From: Coturnix japonica
Lineage: Eukaryota; Chordata; Aves; Galliformes; Phasianidae
DNA: 64,000 nucleotides
NCBI RefSeq assembly: GCF_001577835.2
Contig: NC_029543.1
Coordinates: 310,001-374,000, forward strand
Direction: 5' to 3'
Shown here: piece after piece, positions 31,100-49,542 of the stretch
Position numbering within the stretch: position 1 is the stretch's first letter
How the letters are laid out: each line of letters starts with the position of its first letter
The notes under the pieces: generated by a model
Told to the model about the DNA's origin: nothing
Database searches by the model: none
The model's input: the letters and a program-made list of their open reading frames with translations, nothing else
Program-made: the position numbers and the translations under genes

Positions 31100-34000
31100 C
31101 CCCCGTGTGGGATATGAGGACACCAACCCCCACCACTGCACCAGGAGATCCCATGGGCAGTACCAGGGCTGCTCCCATCCCTGCAGTGCTGCCATTTCCC
31201 CCTTTGCTCTGTGGTCTTTTCTGCCCCAGATCTCTCCTTTTGATGACTGATTCACATCACCCTCCTCACACCCCCCTTCCAGCAGTTCACCATGAGCTCC
31301 CCCCTCACATCTGCCCGCACATCTGGCTGCACACCAGCATTGGGCAGCCCCAGCTGTGGGCGTCTTTGTTCTCTGCCTTTCTCCATCCCGCTCCTTCCCA
31401 CGCTGACCCTGGGGTCATTGTGTGAAAGTTCAGCCCTGCCTGAACTCAAAGGCATTCCTGCTCCTGAGCTGCGTCTGACGGGAAGGGAAGGCTGCTCACG
31501 ACGTGCCATTGTGCTTACAAACAGCAGCGTAAGGGAGACTCCAACGAGAGGGGAATGGGCCATGTGTGAGTTGTGCCGTCACCGCTTTGGGGATAAATTT
31601 AGGTTTTCCAGTGGAACAATCGCTGTGTTCCAGTGGAGGTCAGAGGGATTTCCCACCGGCACATCTCACCCAGACGGCGCTGGGTCAGCGGGCAGAAGGT
31701 CGCCCTTGCCAGGAAGCCGGAGGGTTTTTGGTGAACATGGGAGGCTCAGCAGGCAGAGAAATCAGACTCTTATTTTTACAGTCATCGCTCAATTGGAACA
31801 ACACGTGTTTCCAATTAGAGGCTCTCTCTGCCTGGGCTCACAGCTCAGCCGCCCCAGGAGGGCGATGCACATTGAAGTGCTCTGTGTATTGAAGTGCTCT
31901 GTGTGCTCCGAGCCCCACGGAGCCGGGCCCAGGGGCTGAGTGCTGCACTGCGTCTGGCCATGGCCTCACTGCTCTTTGAGGGGACACTGGGGCACATGGG
32001 CACCTTGGTCGGGCTTGTTGGTGTTGTGAAAGGCTCTGCATTCATTGGTATAATGGAGTATTAAATAACAGTGGTGGTGTTGGTGATTGTAACAGTAACG
32101 GTAATGGTGGTGGTGGTGATGATAATGGTGGTGCTGATGGTTATTATCTGCTTGATAATGGTTGGGCTGACTGCCTTGATGATGGTGATGGAGATAGTGA
32201 TGGTAATAATCTGGAGCATCAACCTGCTGCCAAGAGGCCGCTCTGCTTGCACAGCACTGCTCCTGGAAGTGGCTGCAGCCCAGCAGGGTTTGGGCTCATC
32301 ATGGGCTGTGTGAGCTCCAGGCCTGGAGGCAGTGGGCACAGCCTGGCAGCCAGAGGCTCCCTGTGACATCCAGGAGCACTCAGCCCCTGCAGGTGAATGG
32401 CAATGACCCCCAACCTGCTGGTACAGCACAAACCACTTTTTGGCTGCAATGATTGCTGCCCTCCAGGTCACTGCTGTGCCTGGGTACGCTCTGCCCAGCA
32501 CCGGCTGCCAATGGCCAGTGAATGGGGTCTGGTGCTGAACCCATGGAGCACAGCAGTGACCCTGAGATGCTGCGTCCCCCTCTGTCCCATGGGACCACAT
32601 CCATGTTTCCCATGGGAAAGGAGATGGTAGCTCGGGACGACATCGGTGATGGCCATGGGAATGGCAGGCAGAGCGGATACTCTTTATCTTTATCCTTCTT
32701 ATCCATCCAACAAAAGGGAAAATACGTGGGATTTTTGGCACAGTCCTGAAGGTCCCAGCTGAGAACCAAACCTCCGCCCAGCGCCTCCCAGCTCGGTTCA
32801 TGGCTCAGGCTCCATCCGGATCCACAGCCAGGCACAGGGACAGCCCTGGTAGCAGTGACCCAGACCCCATATGCTGCAGGAAAGCTGCACCGTGACGCAT
32901 CCAGGAACTGGGAATGTTTCCTGCTGCTGCAGATGGTCACATCAGCAGGTGATGGGAAGGGACAGCGTAAACTGGGGGACCAATGGGAGGTGACAGAATG
33001 CAGCTCCTCTTATCACAGGCACATTCCTGGAGGGTCTGTGAATGTTTTAGTCTTTATTTCATGCTGCAGCTCAGCAGCACAGGCTGTGTGAGGTGTTGGA
33101 GATGCACAGATCCCTGCGCTGGTGCCAGCATCTCCCAGCTCCAAGCAGGGCCAGCACCACAGCTCTGAGCTGGTCCCAGCAGTGGGTCCAGACCCCGTGG
33201 GCTGTTGGATGACCACAGCAGCACCAACACGCTGCTCTGCAGGTGGTGCTGAGCCTCAGTGCAAAGCTGTTTGTGCACGGGCAGCAGCCCCTGCATGAGT
33301 GCAGCTTCAGAGCCCGGAGCAAACTGGGGTGATTCTGGGGGCCATCAGTGCTGAAGGCGCCCCTAACCCATGGGAGGGACGGAGCCTCGCTCCTGGCTCA
33401 CCATCCTTTACCCTTGGACTTTAGCAAAAGGGCCAAAAATAGCTGTCAAAAGGGAAGAGCCGACCTTTGCTATTTGAAGACATGTTTGCTCTGTCAGCAC
33501 GAGCGCGGCGCATTCGGGGGATTCTGTGGAAGGTGCCAGGCCTGCAGCTCCTGATCACCCCAACGGCAGCCAGGAACCACGCAGGGAATGCGGGCTGTGG
33601 ATCCCTGCTGGGAGGAATGCAGGCAGAGTGGCACATGGCAATAGGGCTTCCCCAGAGCCAACAGTGCTCCTCTGCTTGAATGCAGGGCTGTGGGGTGTGA
33701 AGGGAGGGGGACTGGCACTGGGAACGGACCCAGGAATGCCAGAAGGTGTTTGGCACTGAACACAAATCCTAATGCCACGCTCCTTGTTTGAATGTGCTGA
33801 AGCAAAGCGTCCCATGGAGGGGCAGCTCGGGGACCCAGCACTGTATGACCGCAGCTGCACTGCATGGGTGACCCCGCAGCGCTGCAGGGCTGATCCCAAA
33901 CTCTGCCGGTCCGATCTCAGATCCCACAGGTGCACAGACAGAGCACTGCCCGCAGGTAACCCGTCCCAAAGCTGCTGCCCGACCTTCCTGCCAGGCTGGA

Positions 34001-37000
34001 CTGAAATTAGAAGCAATTAAAAATTAATCTTGGCGTGGGCTCAGATCAAACTTTCTACCCATTTTTAGCTGCTCGTTGCTGTGGGGATGGCATGCAGCCG
34101 TGAGCAGCCGGTGATGCAACGTGTCCGGGGCTTCTGCAGGGCGTGAACGGACCGAGGGCACCCAGTGGTCGGAGCTGAGGTGGGGAGAGCCGGGGTGAAC
34201 AACCGGAGTGCACGGCTGCAGCTGGGTGTGCTGGGCAGTTCCTGCAGCTTCCACATCATGGGTGGCTTTGGGTGGGCAGCCCAGCCAGGACACAGCCTGG
34301 GAGCTTCTGGGGAGGGCTCAATGTGCTCAGCAGGCACCTGCCCTGGGTTGATGCTCAGTGCCCTTGGATGTGGCACTGGGCTGCCCCAGGACCCAGACAC
34401 TGCTCCGGGTGTCAGACAGTGGTGGGGAGGAGAATGCCAGCCCTCATTGATGTTACTGTGACAGCGAGCCCCAAACTGACTGAACGGATCAGGCTGAGCT
34501 GGGAGAGCTGCGCAATTAGTGCAGTTATTATTAGTGCTGTCAGGACAGGTTTGCAGTTGGGCTGGGTGGAGGAATCTGTGCCTGGTGTGGGAGCAGCAGT
34601 GGGATGTGGCACTGCAGGGGGATGCGCTCAGGTGTCCTGAGATGGGGACTGGGGACATCGCTGAGGATCAAAGTGAGCCAAAGAAGTGGGCAGGAGCTGG
34701 AGCTGGTGTGGAGCCCTGAAACCGTTGCTCTCCTCACTCCAGCCAGGACTCCCAGTGATGCAGCACCAGGCTGAAAGGTGCCCCATCACCCCATTGCCGT
34801 ATGTAGGGCATCCCCAGGGAGCCCACAGCAGCTTTTGCCTTGCCGGGGCTCCCCATGGCGCACTCCGAGAGGAGCCGAATTCATCCTTTCAGAGCAGAGA
34901 TCAGATGGATTAAGGCTCGCTGAACGCTTGCCAAAAGAATTGCCATTAGGCCCCGGAGAGCTTAATCTCCACCAGACTAAAAGCTGGCTCACCCTGTCTG
35001 TGAGGGGATCAGTGCCCAGGGCAGGATCTGGGGGGCTACGGAATCGTCCGTGTCCTGCAGCCCCAAGGCTGGGTGCTGGTGTGCTGCAGCCCACGCTGCC
35101 CTGGGCTGTGGTGCACAAGGACCACGGTGGGCACTGGAGCGTCACACGATGAGCTGTTCTCTGATTTCCCCTGTTATCTCCTCACAGATTAGTTTCCCCA
35201 AACTGCCCTTGCCTGCGTGTTTCTGGGCTGACTCACGTTTGTTATTTCCTGCCCATATCTCTGATTTCCTTCTCTGTCCTCATGCCCTCCCTCAGGGCTC
35301 AGCACTTCTCGGGGTGTCCCTGACCCCCTGCTCCCCAACCTCAGGGCTGAGTTCAGGGGCCATGAAGTCCTCCCACACTGCAGCACCCCATTGGTAGGGG
35401 TGAGGAACCCCATTGGTATGGATGGAGAGCCCCATTGGTGCTAATGGAGAGCCCCAGTGGTGCTGATGGAAGCCCCAGAGCTCTCCAGCATCCCTCCCCC
35501 CACCAGTATTTCATGTGTGAGTCTGGCTACCTTCACAAAGAGCCACTAGAGCCTCCATTCCATCCCTGCTTGGACCAACACAACCCCAAATCAACCTGAG
35601 GCCAGCAGCCTCCATCCCCTCTCCTGTCCCCTGTCCCCATGGGTGGGGGCCGGGCACCACCCTCCTGTCCCCATTGGGATGATGCAACCAGAGCTCGGTC
35701 AGCAGTGATATGTTGTTCCAGCAAAGCAAACACAGCTCTCAGCCTCGTGTCATTGCAACAGCCCAGGAGCAATGTGCTGCCTGCACTGGGCCGGTGAGAG
35801 CCCAAACCCATGGCTCTGCTGGAGCTGGGATGGGACCAAACACTGCCCATGTGGCCAAGGAAGTGCAAGGGATGTGTCCCAGTTGGTGACATCCCCACAC
35901 TGGTGGCACAGGGACCAGCACCAGGAAGGGGTCCTGCATTGGAACACTGAGCTGCGATGGGCAGATGTGGGTGAGAGTGAAACCGAGCCTTCCCCTCGCT
36001 CCCTTGGTGTCATGTTCACAGGAGCAGCATGTTCCAGCAGAGCCGTAAACAGGGGGAAGGAATAAACCTGCCTTTATCTGCCCTCGGGGCCTTGGGGATG
36101 GCTAAGTTTGGAAATGAACTAAAAAAACAACAGGTTTGTTTTCACACTGAGTCGAAACCAGAGCAGGAGCCGGGAGAGGGACTTCTTTACTTACAAGCAT
36201 GGCTGGATGAAGGCTATTCCTTTCCCCGCCGCCCACAGGACTATTTCCCAACAGGACTTTAAAGCCATGCCTTGCAACATCATTGTTTTGAACAGAAAGC
36301 ATCATGTGCCGGCCAGGCCCGTGGTGCCGACGCGCTGTTACTCAGGGATTGTGCTCACACAGCCTGGTCAGAAGCCACAGGTCTGGTCCCAGCTCAGCAG
36401 CCATCACCATCCCCAACCCATCACCACTCACTGCCACCAATGGCCGGCCCATCACCAATCACAAACCCATCATCAACCCATTGCTGCCAACCTCAGCTCC
36501 CCACCACCCATCCCAATCCCATCACCACTCATTGTGTACCCATGACCAGCACATCACTCATAGCCAACCCAGCCCTGACTCACTGGGGACACTGCCCAGC
36601 TCCTGGCGGCACTGAGCCATGGCTGGCTCCTGTTTGGTGGCAGAGGACCTGGTGTGTGTGTGTGTGCAGTGCTGGGGCAGCCCTCCCAGCCCCTGGTGCA
36701 CTCCATGCTCCCAGCCCACAGCCTGCAGTATGGAAGCCATACATTATTAACAACAGTTGTGGCAGAACATGGTAGAGGCCTTGTGCTCATCCCTGGCGTC
36801 TCACATTTATATTTCATGAGCGCATCCCTCAGGAGCATTATTGTACAGGAAAAAAAAGGAAGAGAAGCTGTCAGCTCGGGTTCAGCTCTGCCCTCGCTCC
36901 CTTCCAGGCTGTCTGCTTGTTTGTTCTTGCCTCAACCCCTTCATTAACCTGAACTAAAGCGCCATTCAAACCGACAGCTCCTGGCTGCCCCGTGGCGGGG

Positions 37001-39300
37001 ATGTTTGGGAAGCTCAGCAGCCAGGGATGTGCCGGGCACCCACAGTGTCTGTGCCCTGAGATTTTCCTTCCCTGTGACCTCTGCCAGCAGCACAAGGCAG
37101 CATAAGGCAGCGTTTGCAGCTCCTGTGTGTGTAAATGCAGAGAGCTGCTCATTTTCACACCTGGGGGGGGTGAAATAAACCACTTTTTGATCAACTTGTG
37201 CTGCCCTTTGCCCACGGCTGCATTACCCGGCGCGGTTTCGGCGCTGCGTGCTGCCACTCGTTTGGCAAACAATCCATTTCCACACGTGCTGCTCATCCGG
37301 AAAGGAGCCGCCTCTCCTTCAAGGTGTGAAAGGAAGCCATGTGCAAAATCAGCTCGGCCCTTTGTTAAGTCAGATGGGGATCGCTACCAAAGCGATGCAG
37401 CACGCATGGATTCCCAAAGGGCGGCTGCTCCGGCTCTGCAGAGGGAAGCGATTCCTGCAGGGATGGATGGCTCAGCGTGGGGCAGTGCTGTGCCCCCAGG
37501 TTTAACGCCTGGGACAGAAGCTCCTGACACAGAGATGCAGTGTCTGCAGCCGGTGGTGCTGCTCTCCTACAGGCCGTGTTCCTTTCTGGTTTGAAGAAAA
37601 ATCAACTTCTGGGGTGGGATTTGCCGCCACTTTAGGGATTTGGACATCAATTTCTAAGGGGGATTAAGAATCCCAATCCCTTAAGCAGCTTTGGCAGCCC
37701 CATCCCCAGCTCCCCTCACCACAGACCCCCGGGCAGCCCCACTCTGATGGCTGTGACACCCCCTCAGTGTCACACACAGCTCTGCCCTCCCCATAGTGAT
37801 GGATGTTGGGGTGATGCTGAAAGCATCCCAACTCCAGGAGCTCCAGGCACAAAGCATTTGGGGCTGGGCACAGCGCAATGGGGCTTCCACCATCCACCAC
37901 CACATCGATTTCTTTGCTTTTAGGCTGTTTTCTGGAACATTTTGGGGCTCTGGGCGCTGCTCTTCATTGCCACATTCCTTTTCTGTCCTCACCCCCTGGG
38001 GACACAGTGGACTCACATCCTCAAGGGTTGGGATTGTGGGGAAAACCTGGGGCAGCCCCAGGCCTGTTGCTGGTTATGGTGTGTAACACTGGGAGAAAGT
38101 GCCCAGGAACCTCATTAACAGCCCCTCCTCATTAGTCACCATCTCCATGGTGATGGAGCTCAGCAAACCGCTGGGTTATGAGCCACCCTGCAGCGTGTGG
38201 GGCATCTGCAGCACTCAGCAGCCCTGGGCACATCTGGGGGTGCTGAGGCTGCAGCAGGGGCACTCCCTCTCCTTGCCAGCCCAGGTCCCTCCAGTCTGAA
38301 CCCCTCAGCATTAATCTCACTGTGCCAGAGCTCACATTAACGCAGCACAAAATGCCCGTGGGCAGCTGAAACCAGGCAAACCCCCCTGTGCCCATGGGGA
38401 GGAAAAGGCAGCAGCTGGGATGGGCTCCATCCCATTCTGCCTATGGACAGATTCTTTTAGGTGCCTCCCAGCCCCATTCCCAGTGCTGGCCCCAGTGCCG
38501 CTGCCCTGATGCTTCCACCACCACCTTCCTTGCAGGCTCTCGTGCTGCTGCCTTTGCAGCTTTATGAATATTGTAGCAAAGCCGTTCCTTTCATCTCTGC
38601 TCCCTTCCAGGGAGCCCCAAACCTTCTGTACATTCATTTCCACCTCACCACGCCGCTTAATTATTTAAGCTCTCCCTCCCAAAAGTGGAGCCCTTCCATT
38701 ATCGCTCCTTCCTCCGAGTCTCACATGGAATTTTGGGACTTGCAAATCCACCCGGAGCCCCAAAAACCCAAATTTCAGCAGCATCTTCTCCATCCACCTC
38801 CGAGGCAGCGCAGCCCGGCCGTTTGCTGGAGCAGAATGGCCTCCCTCAATGCTTTCCTCTCCATCTACCGCTCCATGTGGGTCATTCTCTGCTTAACTGC
38901 ACCACTGAGAGCCACTCGTGTGCCCCATCCCGGTCCCCAGCAGCCGTCCCTGCTCACATCGGTGCGTCACCACCTGAATTAATCATCAGCCTCACTCCGT
39001 GCAGCTCTGCTCACCAAGAGCCATTTTTGCACATTAAAAATTAACGATGCTTAATGATTGATGGCCGGGCAGAGCTCAGCCTGCTCCACCGCTGCTTTCC
39101 TAAATGGCTGTCACGCATCCCTGTCCCCAGACATCCCCTGCAGAGCTCCAGGCACATCAAGGGGGGACGGTGGGGGGGCAAACTGGCACGGCAGCAGCCC
39201 CTGAAATGAGCCTTAGCTGTATGAAGTGCCCCCCATCTGCTGGAGAGGCAGAAGGGCTTTGGGTGCTGAACTTCCAGGGCTCACCCCTCTGCAGCACCCA
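31100..39300. other. Gene-poor interval between ANGPTL4 and KANK3
   Basis: Apart from low-complexity stretches (32062-32215, and short CCCCATTGGT-type units at about 35380-35480 and CCATCACC-type units at about 36400-36560), I find no coding exon, RNA gene or recognisable mobile element. ANGPTL4 and KANK3 are divergently transcribed here, so distal regulatory elements for either could sit in this interval. I cannot identify any by reading. Confidence 0.5.
32062..32215. repeat. Degenerate GGTGAT/GTAATG trinucleotide-like repeat
   Basis: Imperfect GGT, GAT and AAT triplets, purine/T-rich on the plus strand, with almost no C. Confidence 0.75.
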
Positions 39301-39349
39301 CCCATACACCCCCCCGCCACACAAACAGCCCCCACCCGCACCTCCCCCT

Positions 39350-41080
39350 GCTCCCCCCGCGGTCTCCGCTCTCCTCGGTCCTCCGCCGCCCCCTCCCGGC
39401 CGTGCCCGGAGCTCCGCTCGGAGCCGCCCCCGGGGGCCGCTGGGCCGGGATGGGCGGCCCGGAACCGACCAGCTCCAAGCGTGGGGAGGGATGCGGTCCC
39501 ATAAGGCGGGTGCGGAACGGCCCCCGGACGGGAAGCGGAGCGGAAAGTATCGGCGGCCCCGCGGCGTCGCTGCCGTCAATGGTCCGATTGTGCGCCGGGA
39601 ACAGATGCGGCTTTTCTGCCGCCGTCAATGAGGGGCTGTGCGGCCCCGCAGAGGGCAGGGAGCGGCCGGGAGGGCGCTGCTGGAAATGTCAAACGAGGGG
39701 CGGCTGCTGGAGCCCGGGGGCGTAGGTGGGGGGGGGACGGGGGTGGGGGGGCAGGCGGGGGTGGAAGCGGCCGCGAAAGTTCGCGATGGAAGGACGGAGG
39801 GATGTTTGAGATGTTTGCAGGCTGCCTCACCCCGAGGACCCGGCTGGGATCCATCCTTCGGCTCCCACCCCGTCACCCCGCCCAGGTCTGGCCGATCACT
39901 GCAGGGCGGGGGACAGGGGCAGGGATGGTCCCTCGGAGGCCGGAGGTCCCGGGAAGCGCTGCCTGCAGCACCCCCACCTTTGGGGCGCGTTTATGGCCGT
40001 GTAACGGCAGCAAGGGGCCGATCCTCCCCCCGGTACCGCTGGAGTGCGGCCAAAGCAAAGCCCGGCACGGCAGAACCGCGAGGAGTTCCCCCGATAGGGC
40101 CGGGCTGGAAGAGCGGCCACAAAAGGAGCCGCCCGGAACCATGGCCGGAGATAAGAGCCGGAACCCGACGGGTGGCACCTGCAGCCGGCGAGATCAAAGC
40201 CGGCACCTGCGTGAGGGCTGGCAGAGCAGCGGGGACGGGAGGGCACACGGGGTGACACACGGCACCGGGACACAAAGATGGAGGGGTGGCACTGCACGCG
40301 GTCCTGCCCCGGGCCGGCACCAGCAGCAGCGCTCGGGGGGGGGACACCGCGGATTTGGGAGCGGATTTGGATTGCTGTGTCGTGATGGGGAAACTGCGGC
40401 ACGGCCGCGAGTATCGGCACAGGCAGGACCGGCAGGGAGCAGAGGAGCTGGGTGCGCAGGGAAAGGAGCCCTACGGGACGCTCTTCTGGCTTAAAAAAGC
40501 GGTTCGGTGTTTCCTGTGAGCCCAAAGCCCGTCGGCTGGCAGAACTGCTCGCCCCGACGGTCCGCAGAGCCCAGCACGGCTCAGCCGCAGCTCCCGGCTC
40601 CGAAATCCTCCATCTTTGGCTGCAGCCCTTCCCAGCAGTTCGCTCTTCCCGCGAGCCGCGTTACGGAAGAGCGCCGGAAAAACACCCGAGGGTTCGGGAT
40701 GGATCGAGCTGGGAGGGAAAGGGAAAGGACTCCCGCCCCCCCTGGGCCCGCCCCGGCCCCGCTGCCGGCCCGCCCCGCCGGGCTCCGACCTACAGCCGCC
40801 GGGCCCCGAGCGGCCCCGCGTAGGGCTGCAGCCCCGCGCCCGCCCGGCCCGGACCCGAGGTGAGGGCGGCGGGAGCGGCGGGCGGAGGGGGCTCGGTGAG
40901 GGCTGGGGACGGGGCCGCCGCTCGGAGGGACCGCGTCGGAGCTGCCGGGACCGCGGAGGGGTGGGGCGGCCCCGGGCATCGCGGTCGGGCGGGACGCGGA
41001 GCGGGGCCGGAGAGGGGGCTGCGTTCCGTCGGGCCGGGCCGGGCCCCGCGGCTCGGAGTGAGAAAGGGGAATCCTGGGGG
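39350..41080 (+). promoter_or_regulatory. CpG island, likely KANK3 promoter and non-coding exon 1
   Basis: A long CpG-dense block lies upstream of KANK3. A strong splice-donor context (GACCCGAG followed by GTGAGGGC, exon end near 40860) suggests a non-coding first exon that splices to the acceptor before 43727, where the exon bearing the start codon begins. No TATA box is visible. Confidence 0.55.
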
Positions 41081-41129
41081 GTCTGAGGCTGGGGGTGCCG
41101 AGCTGCTCCCCGGGGCGGTGGGGACCCAC

Positions 41130-41440
41130 AGATGTGGGGTGCTGCGGGACACCCCACGGTAATGGGAATCTGGAGGTGCTGCGGGGCGCTCCATGGCGAT
41201 GGGGACCCAAAGAAGAGAGGTGCTGCAGGGCATCTCATGGTGATGGGACCTGGGTGTGTTGTGGGGCACCCCACGATGCTGGGGACAGGGAGAGCTGAGG
41301 GGTGCCGTGGAGTTCCCTGGGACACTGGGGGTGCTGTGGGGAACCTCATGGTGATGGGAACCTGGAGGACTGGGGGAGCTGTGGAGCTCCATGGAGAGCT
41401 GGGGGTTCTTTGGGGAACCCGATGGTGATGGGGTCCTGGG
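41130..41440. repeat. Degenerate ~40-base minisatellite in KANK3 intron 1
   Basis: Repeated elements of the form GGTGCTGYGGGG, CTCCATGG and TGATGGGRACC recur at roughly 40-base spacing. Just beyond, at 41573-41612, a 20-base unit starting CATCCAGCCCC is duplicated exactly in tandem. Confidence 0.7.
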
Positions 41441-43222
41441 GTTGCAATGGGAGCCCTGAGCTGCTGTAGGCACATGGTGTGCAGTGGAGTCATAGTGGGG
41501 ACAGCGCGATGGCACGGGGTGTGGGCAGAGTTGGTTGTGCCCTTTCTTTGGGGCAGGGGGAGGGGTGATGAGCATCCAGCCCCAGCCGTACCCATCCAGC
41601 CCCAGCCGTACCCATCCTGCTGCACTGCTGGTGGCATCGCAGGGGACGTGCAGACGTGTCACCACAATGGCTCCATGCGAGGATCCCGAATCACAGCGGG
41701 GTGCTGGCAGCTCCGGCCCTCCCGCTGCGGAGGAAGCTGTCTGTGCTCAGTGCTTTCCCTTTAACTTTGGGCTTTGGGGCTTATCGCTGCGCGCAGCTTC
41801 GAGGGAAACGTGCCTGCAGAGATAAATCAGCTGCAGTGGCCAGGGCTGCTCTGGACTCTGTTCCTCTCACATTCCTCATGACCTCAGTGTTTGGCTCGGA
41901 GGAAGGTTGCCGAGTGCTGTCAGTGTGTCCGGCCACAACCATCGCCCCGCTGCAGCCCCACGGATGGCACAGCCAGGCCGGGCCTGGCACCACGCTGCCC
42001 CTGCCTGGGGAGATGGCAATGCCAGAAGCGATGCTTCAGCATCAGTGGGGTTGGCACGGGGGGGTCCTGCCGTGGGAGCGGTGCCCGGGGAGCAGGGGGT
42101 GCCCGGGGGGCTCACGGCCGGCTTTGCCCATCCCTGCTCTCCATGCCCTGACCCCACCTGCAGCTACAAAGGCACCGCGGTTCTCCTGCCGCTCTTTGAA
42201 GCGGTGCCACGCGCTGGCGGCTGCGGGACGCGGGGACAAGGCCGGCTTTGTGCGGCCGAACCCAGCAGGTGACGGCGGAGAATTAACCCTCTCATTACGC
42301 TGTGCCACCCCCGCCTGCCTCCGCTGCCCGTGCCCAGAGCTGCTCTGATGCTCTGCTGTCCTGTGGGCAGGTGGGTGCACACACGTGTCCGGCAGCGCTG
42401 GGGAAGGGCAGCATTTCCCGAGCCGTGCAGGGAGCATCGTATCGCCCGGCTCTTATGGGGCCGGAGCGGGGCTGGAGCGGGGCCAGGGCTGTTCCTGGCT
42501 CGGCCCCAGGCAGGACAATTCCCGGTCGCGGGGCGGAAGGGAGCGCCGGGGCCGTGCGGCCGTTCCTGTTGCTCTCCTTCCTCCCTCTCGATTCACAGCG
42601 GTGCTGGGGGAAGTTTATCCTGGCCTTGGCGCTGCTTAACGACCTGCAGGGAGGAAACCGACCGGCTCAGCGAGGAGGGGACGCGCTGCGGTTTGGGGGC
42701 TTGGGGCTCCCCTCTGCGTGGCTTCAATGGGGTTATGGGGCACAGAGTGCGGCCCCAGAGCTGTGGGGATGGATGCAGGCAGCCCCGGGGACACCACCGA
42801 GGGATGAGAGCTGCCTGCCATGGGTCAGGGAAGGGGAAGGGGCCCTTCCCAGCACAGGGATCGCAGTGGTGCGGCTGTTTCCCACCCGGCAGCTCCGTTC
42901 CCTCTGCCCTGTGATGCTGCAGCAGGTTGGGGCTGAGCAGTGGCAGCTCCCTGCGCTGTGAGCTCACCCCTGGAGCGCAGCCCACGCTGCCATTTCCCTT
43001 CCTTCGCCTCCCGTTGGGTTCACAGAACAGCACAGCCCCTTTGTGAGCCTTTTTCCTGCAGGGAAGGGAAGCTCTGATTCTCGATGCTCCTGATGCTGGG
43101 TGCCAGGCTCGTGGGCGGGCGGGCATCCCGCTGGCTCCTGCCCAGCCTGCGCGTGCCTGGCTCCTGGGAAAGCCAGGCTCCCATTTCATCTCCCCCCCAC
43201 CCTCCTCCTCCTTCCTCTTCCT

Positions 43223-43223
<1 letters not shown>

Positions 43224-43254
<31 letters not shown>
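43224..43254. repeat. 31-base C homopolymer in KANK3 intron 1
   Basis: An uninterrupted run of 31 C preceded by a C/T-rich tract (from about 43190). Length calls in such runs are unreliable. Confidence 0.9.
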
Positions 43255-43257
<3 letters not shown>

Positions 43258-43764
43258 ACTCCTCCTGTGCTTTCATCAGGGAACGCAGCCAGGTTCCTCC
43301 TGGGGGCACCGAGCGGCCCCCGGTGGGGTGGGAGATGTGGTGCAAAGCAATGGTGGGCGCTGGGAGCTGCTGGTGGTCTCATGGCTTTGTGAAGCAGCTG
43401 CTTGTGTGATCCTGAGCGGATTTTGTGCTGCTGAGGGCTCCGTGCCCTGCTCCTTCTCCCCACTCTGACTCATGGCTTTTTGCACCCTCGGAGCTGGCAG
43501 CACAGTCAGCCCAGGCTGCAAAGCATTCCTTAAATGTACAAACAATCCCTGGGAGCAGCTCCAGCCCTCAGGCACCGGGTGGGACCCAACCAGATTCGGG
43601 GCATGGCTGCAGGGATACGGCCCGGCTTTGGGACTGGGGTACCCCAGCTGGGGGAGCGCTGTGGGGCTGGGGGGGGTTGGCCTGGATCGCAGCGTTCTGC
43701 AGCATGGGGCCCCGCTGTTGTTTCAGGTTGATGGTCCCCTGCTCAGCAGCACCGCAGGGAGAAG

Positions 43765-48422
<4,658 letters not shown>

Positions 48423-48763
48423 AACGACCTTTGGATCCAGCTGTGCCAACTGGGCATCACCAGAGCCAGGCTCTCACTTGTGTCCCTTCTCCTGCTGCTC
48501 CTTCACGTGCTGAGTCGCCCCCTGAGGCTGCAGATGTTTCCCACCTCATTGACAGCAGGCAGACCCTGCACAGGAAGCGTCCCATGGTGGGGGGCACCGC
48601 GGGGCTGTGGGAGGGCGAGCGGCAGCAGCAGGAGGGGGGACGTGGAGCAGCTGACTCACGGCCACAGCAGCATTTCCAGACTGAAATATGCGCTCATCTT
48701 CCCTGGCATTTCCTTTCCCAACGGAACCCTGGCTCTTCTCTAACACACGCACACCGAAGAAAA

Positions 48764-48815
48764 ATTTATATATATATACTAAACAATATATATATATACA
48801 TATATATATATATAA
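48764..48815. repeat. TA dinucleotide repeat in the KANK3 3' UTR
   Basis: Interrupted TATATA runs about 350 bases past the KANK3 stop codon. Confidence 0.85.
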
Positions 48816-49536
48816 AAGTTGAACATCAAATCACTCAATGTTTTGATTCTCTTAATGGGAGCCAAAACTTCTGAGTGCTCAGGGCTGCAGCCGAGCGGAC
48901 AGAAGGGAGATGAGAACCACAGCTGCATTTAGGGACTGACTGCCCAGCCTGCGCCAGGAGCCACAGGGATGAAAGTCACTCCACAAGCATTTCCCATTTT
49001 AAAAGTCCCACGGCCACCGACCATCGGGGGCTGTCACTGCCCACAGCTCGGCCTCCCCGAGGGGAGGAGCGTGGCTGCTGGCTCCAGAAATAGAGCAAGA
49101 AGAGCTCAGAGACAGCCCAGGGCCTGCAGAGATGGACGTGTATGTAGGAACGTGTGTCTGTGCAAGTGTGCGTGCACCAGGCAGGGTGGGAGCAGACGAG
49201 GTAAGGATGAGGACCGGCAGCAAACAGAACAAGGCTTTTGCATGTGAAGCAGGCCCTGAATCACCAAGGTAAGCGATGCTGCAGCCCCCACTGCTGCCCC
49301 TTGGCTCCTCTTCCTCCACTGACGCTCACGAGGTCTGAGCCATCTCACCAGCTGCAGCTGCCAGGAGCTGCTCTGGGCAGCAAGTCACTGCGCTCACCCC
49401 GTTCCAGCTTTGCACTGAAGTTACTACACGACGCTTCCAGCCACCCCCAGTACCGCTCTGTATGTACTCCATACTCACCGCTTTTGTTTCACGTCTGTTT
49501 ACTGACATTTTTATACTGATGTTTATTTTTAAGACA

Positions 49537-49542
49537 AATAAA
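49537..49542 (+). terminator. KANK3 poly(A) signal (AATAAA)
   Basis: It lies about 1.1 kb past the stop codon in an AT-rich context and is the first canonical signal downstream. From here to about 50740 the spacer toward RPS28 shows no gene. Confidence 0.75.

Noticed and set aside
39628-40494. 288-codon plus-strand frame in the KANK3 CpG island
   Set aside because: Compositional frame in GC-rich promoter DNA, with no domain and no conserved splice partners.
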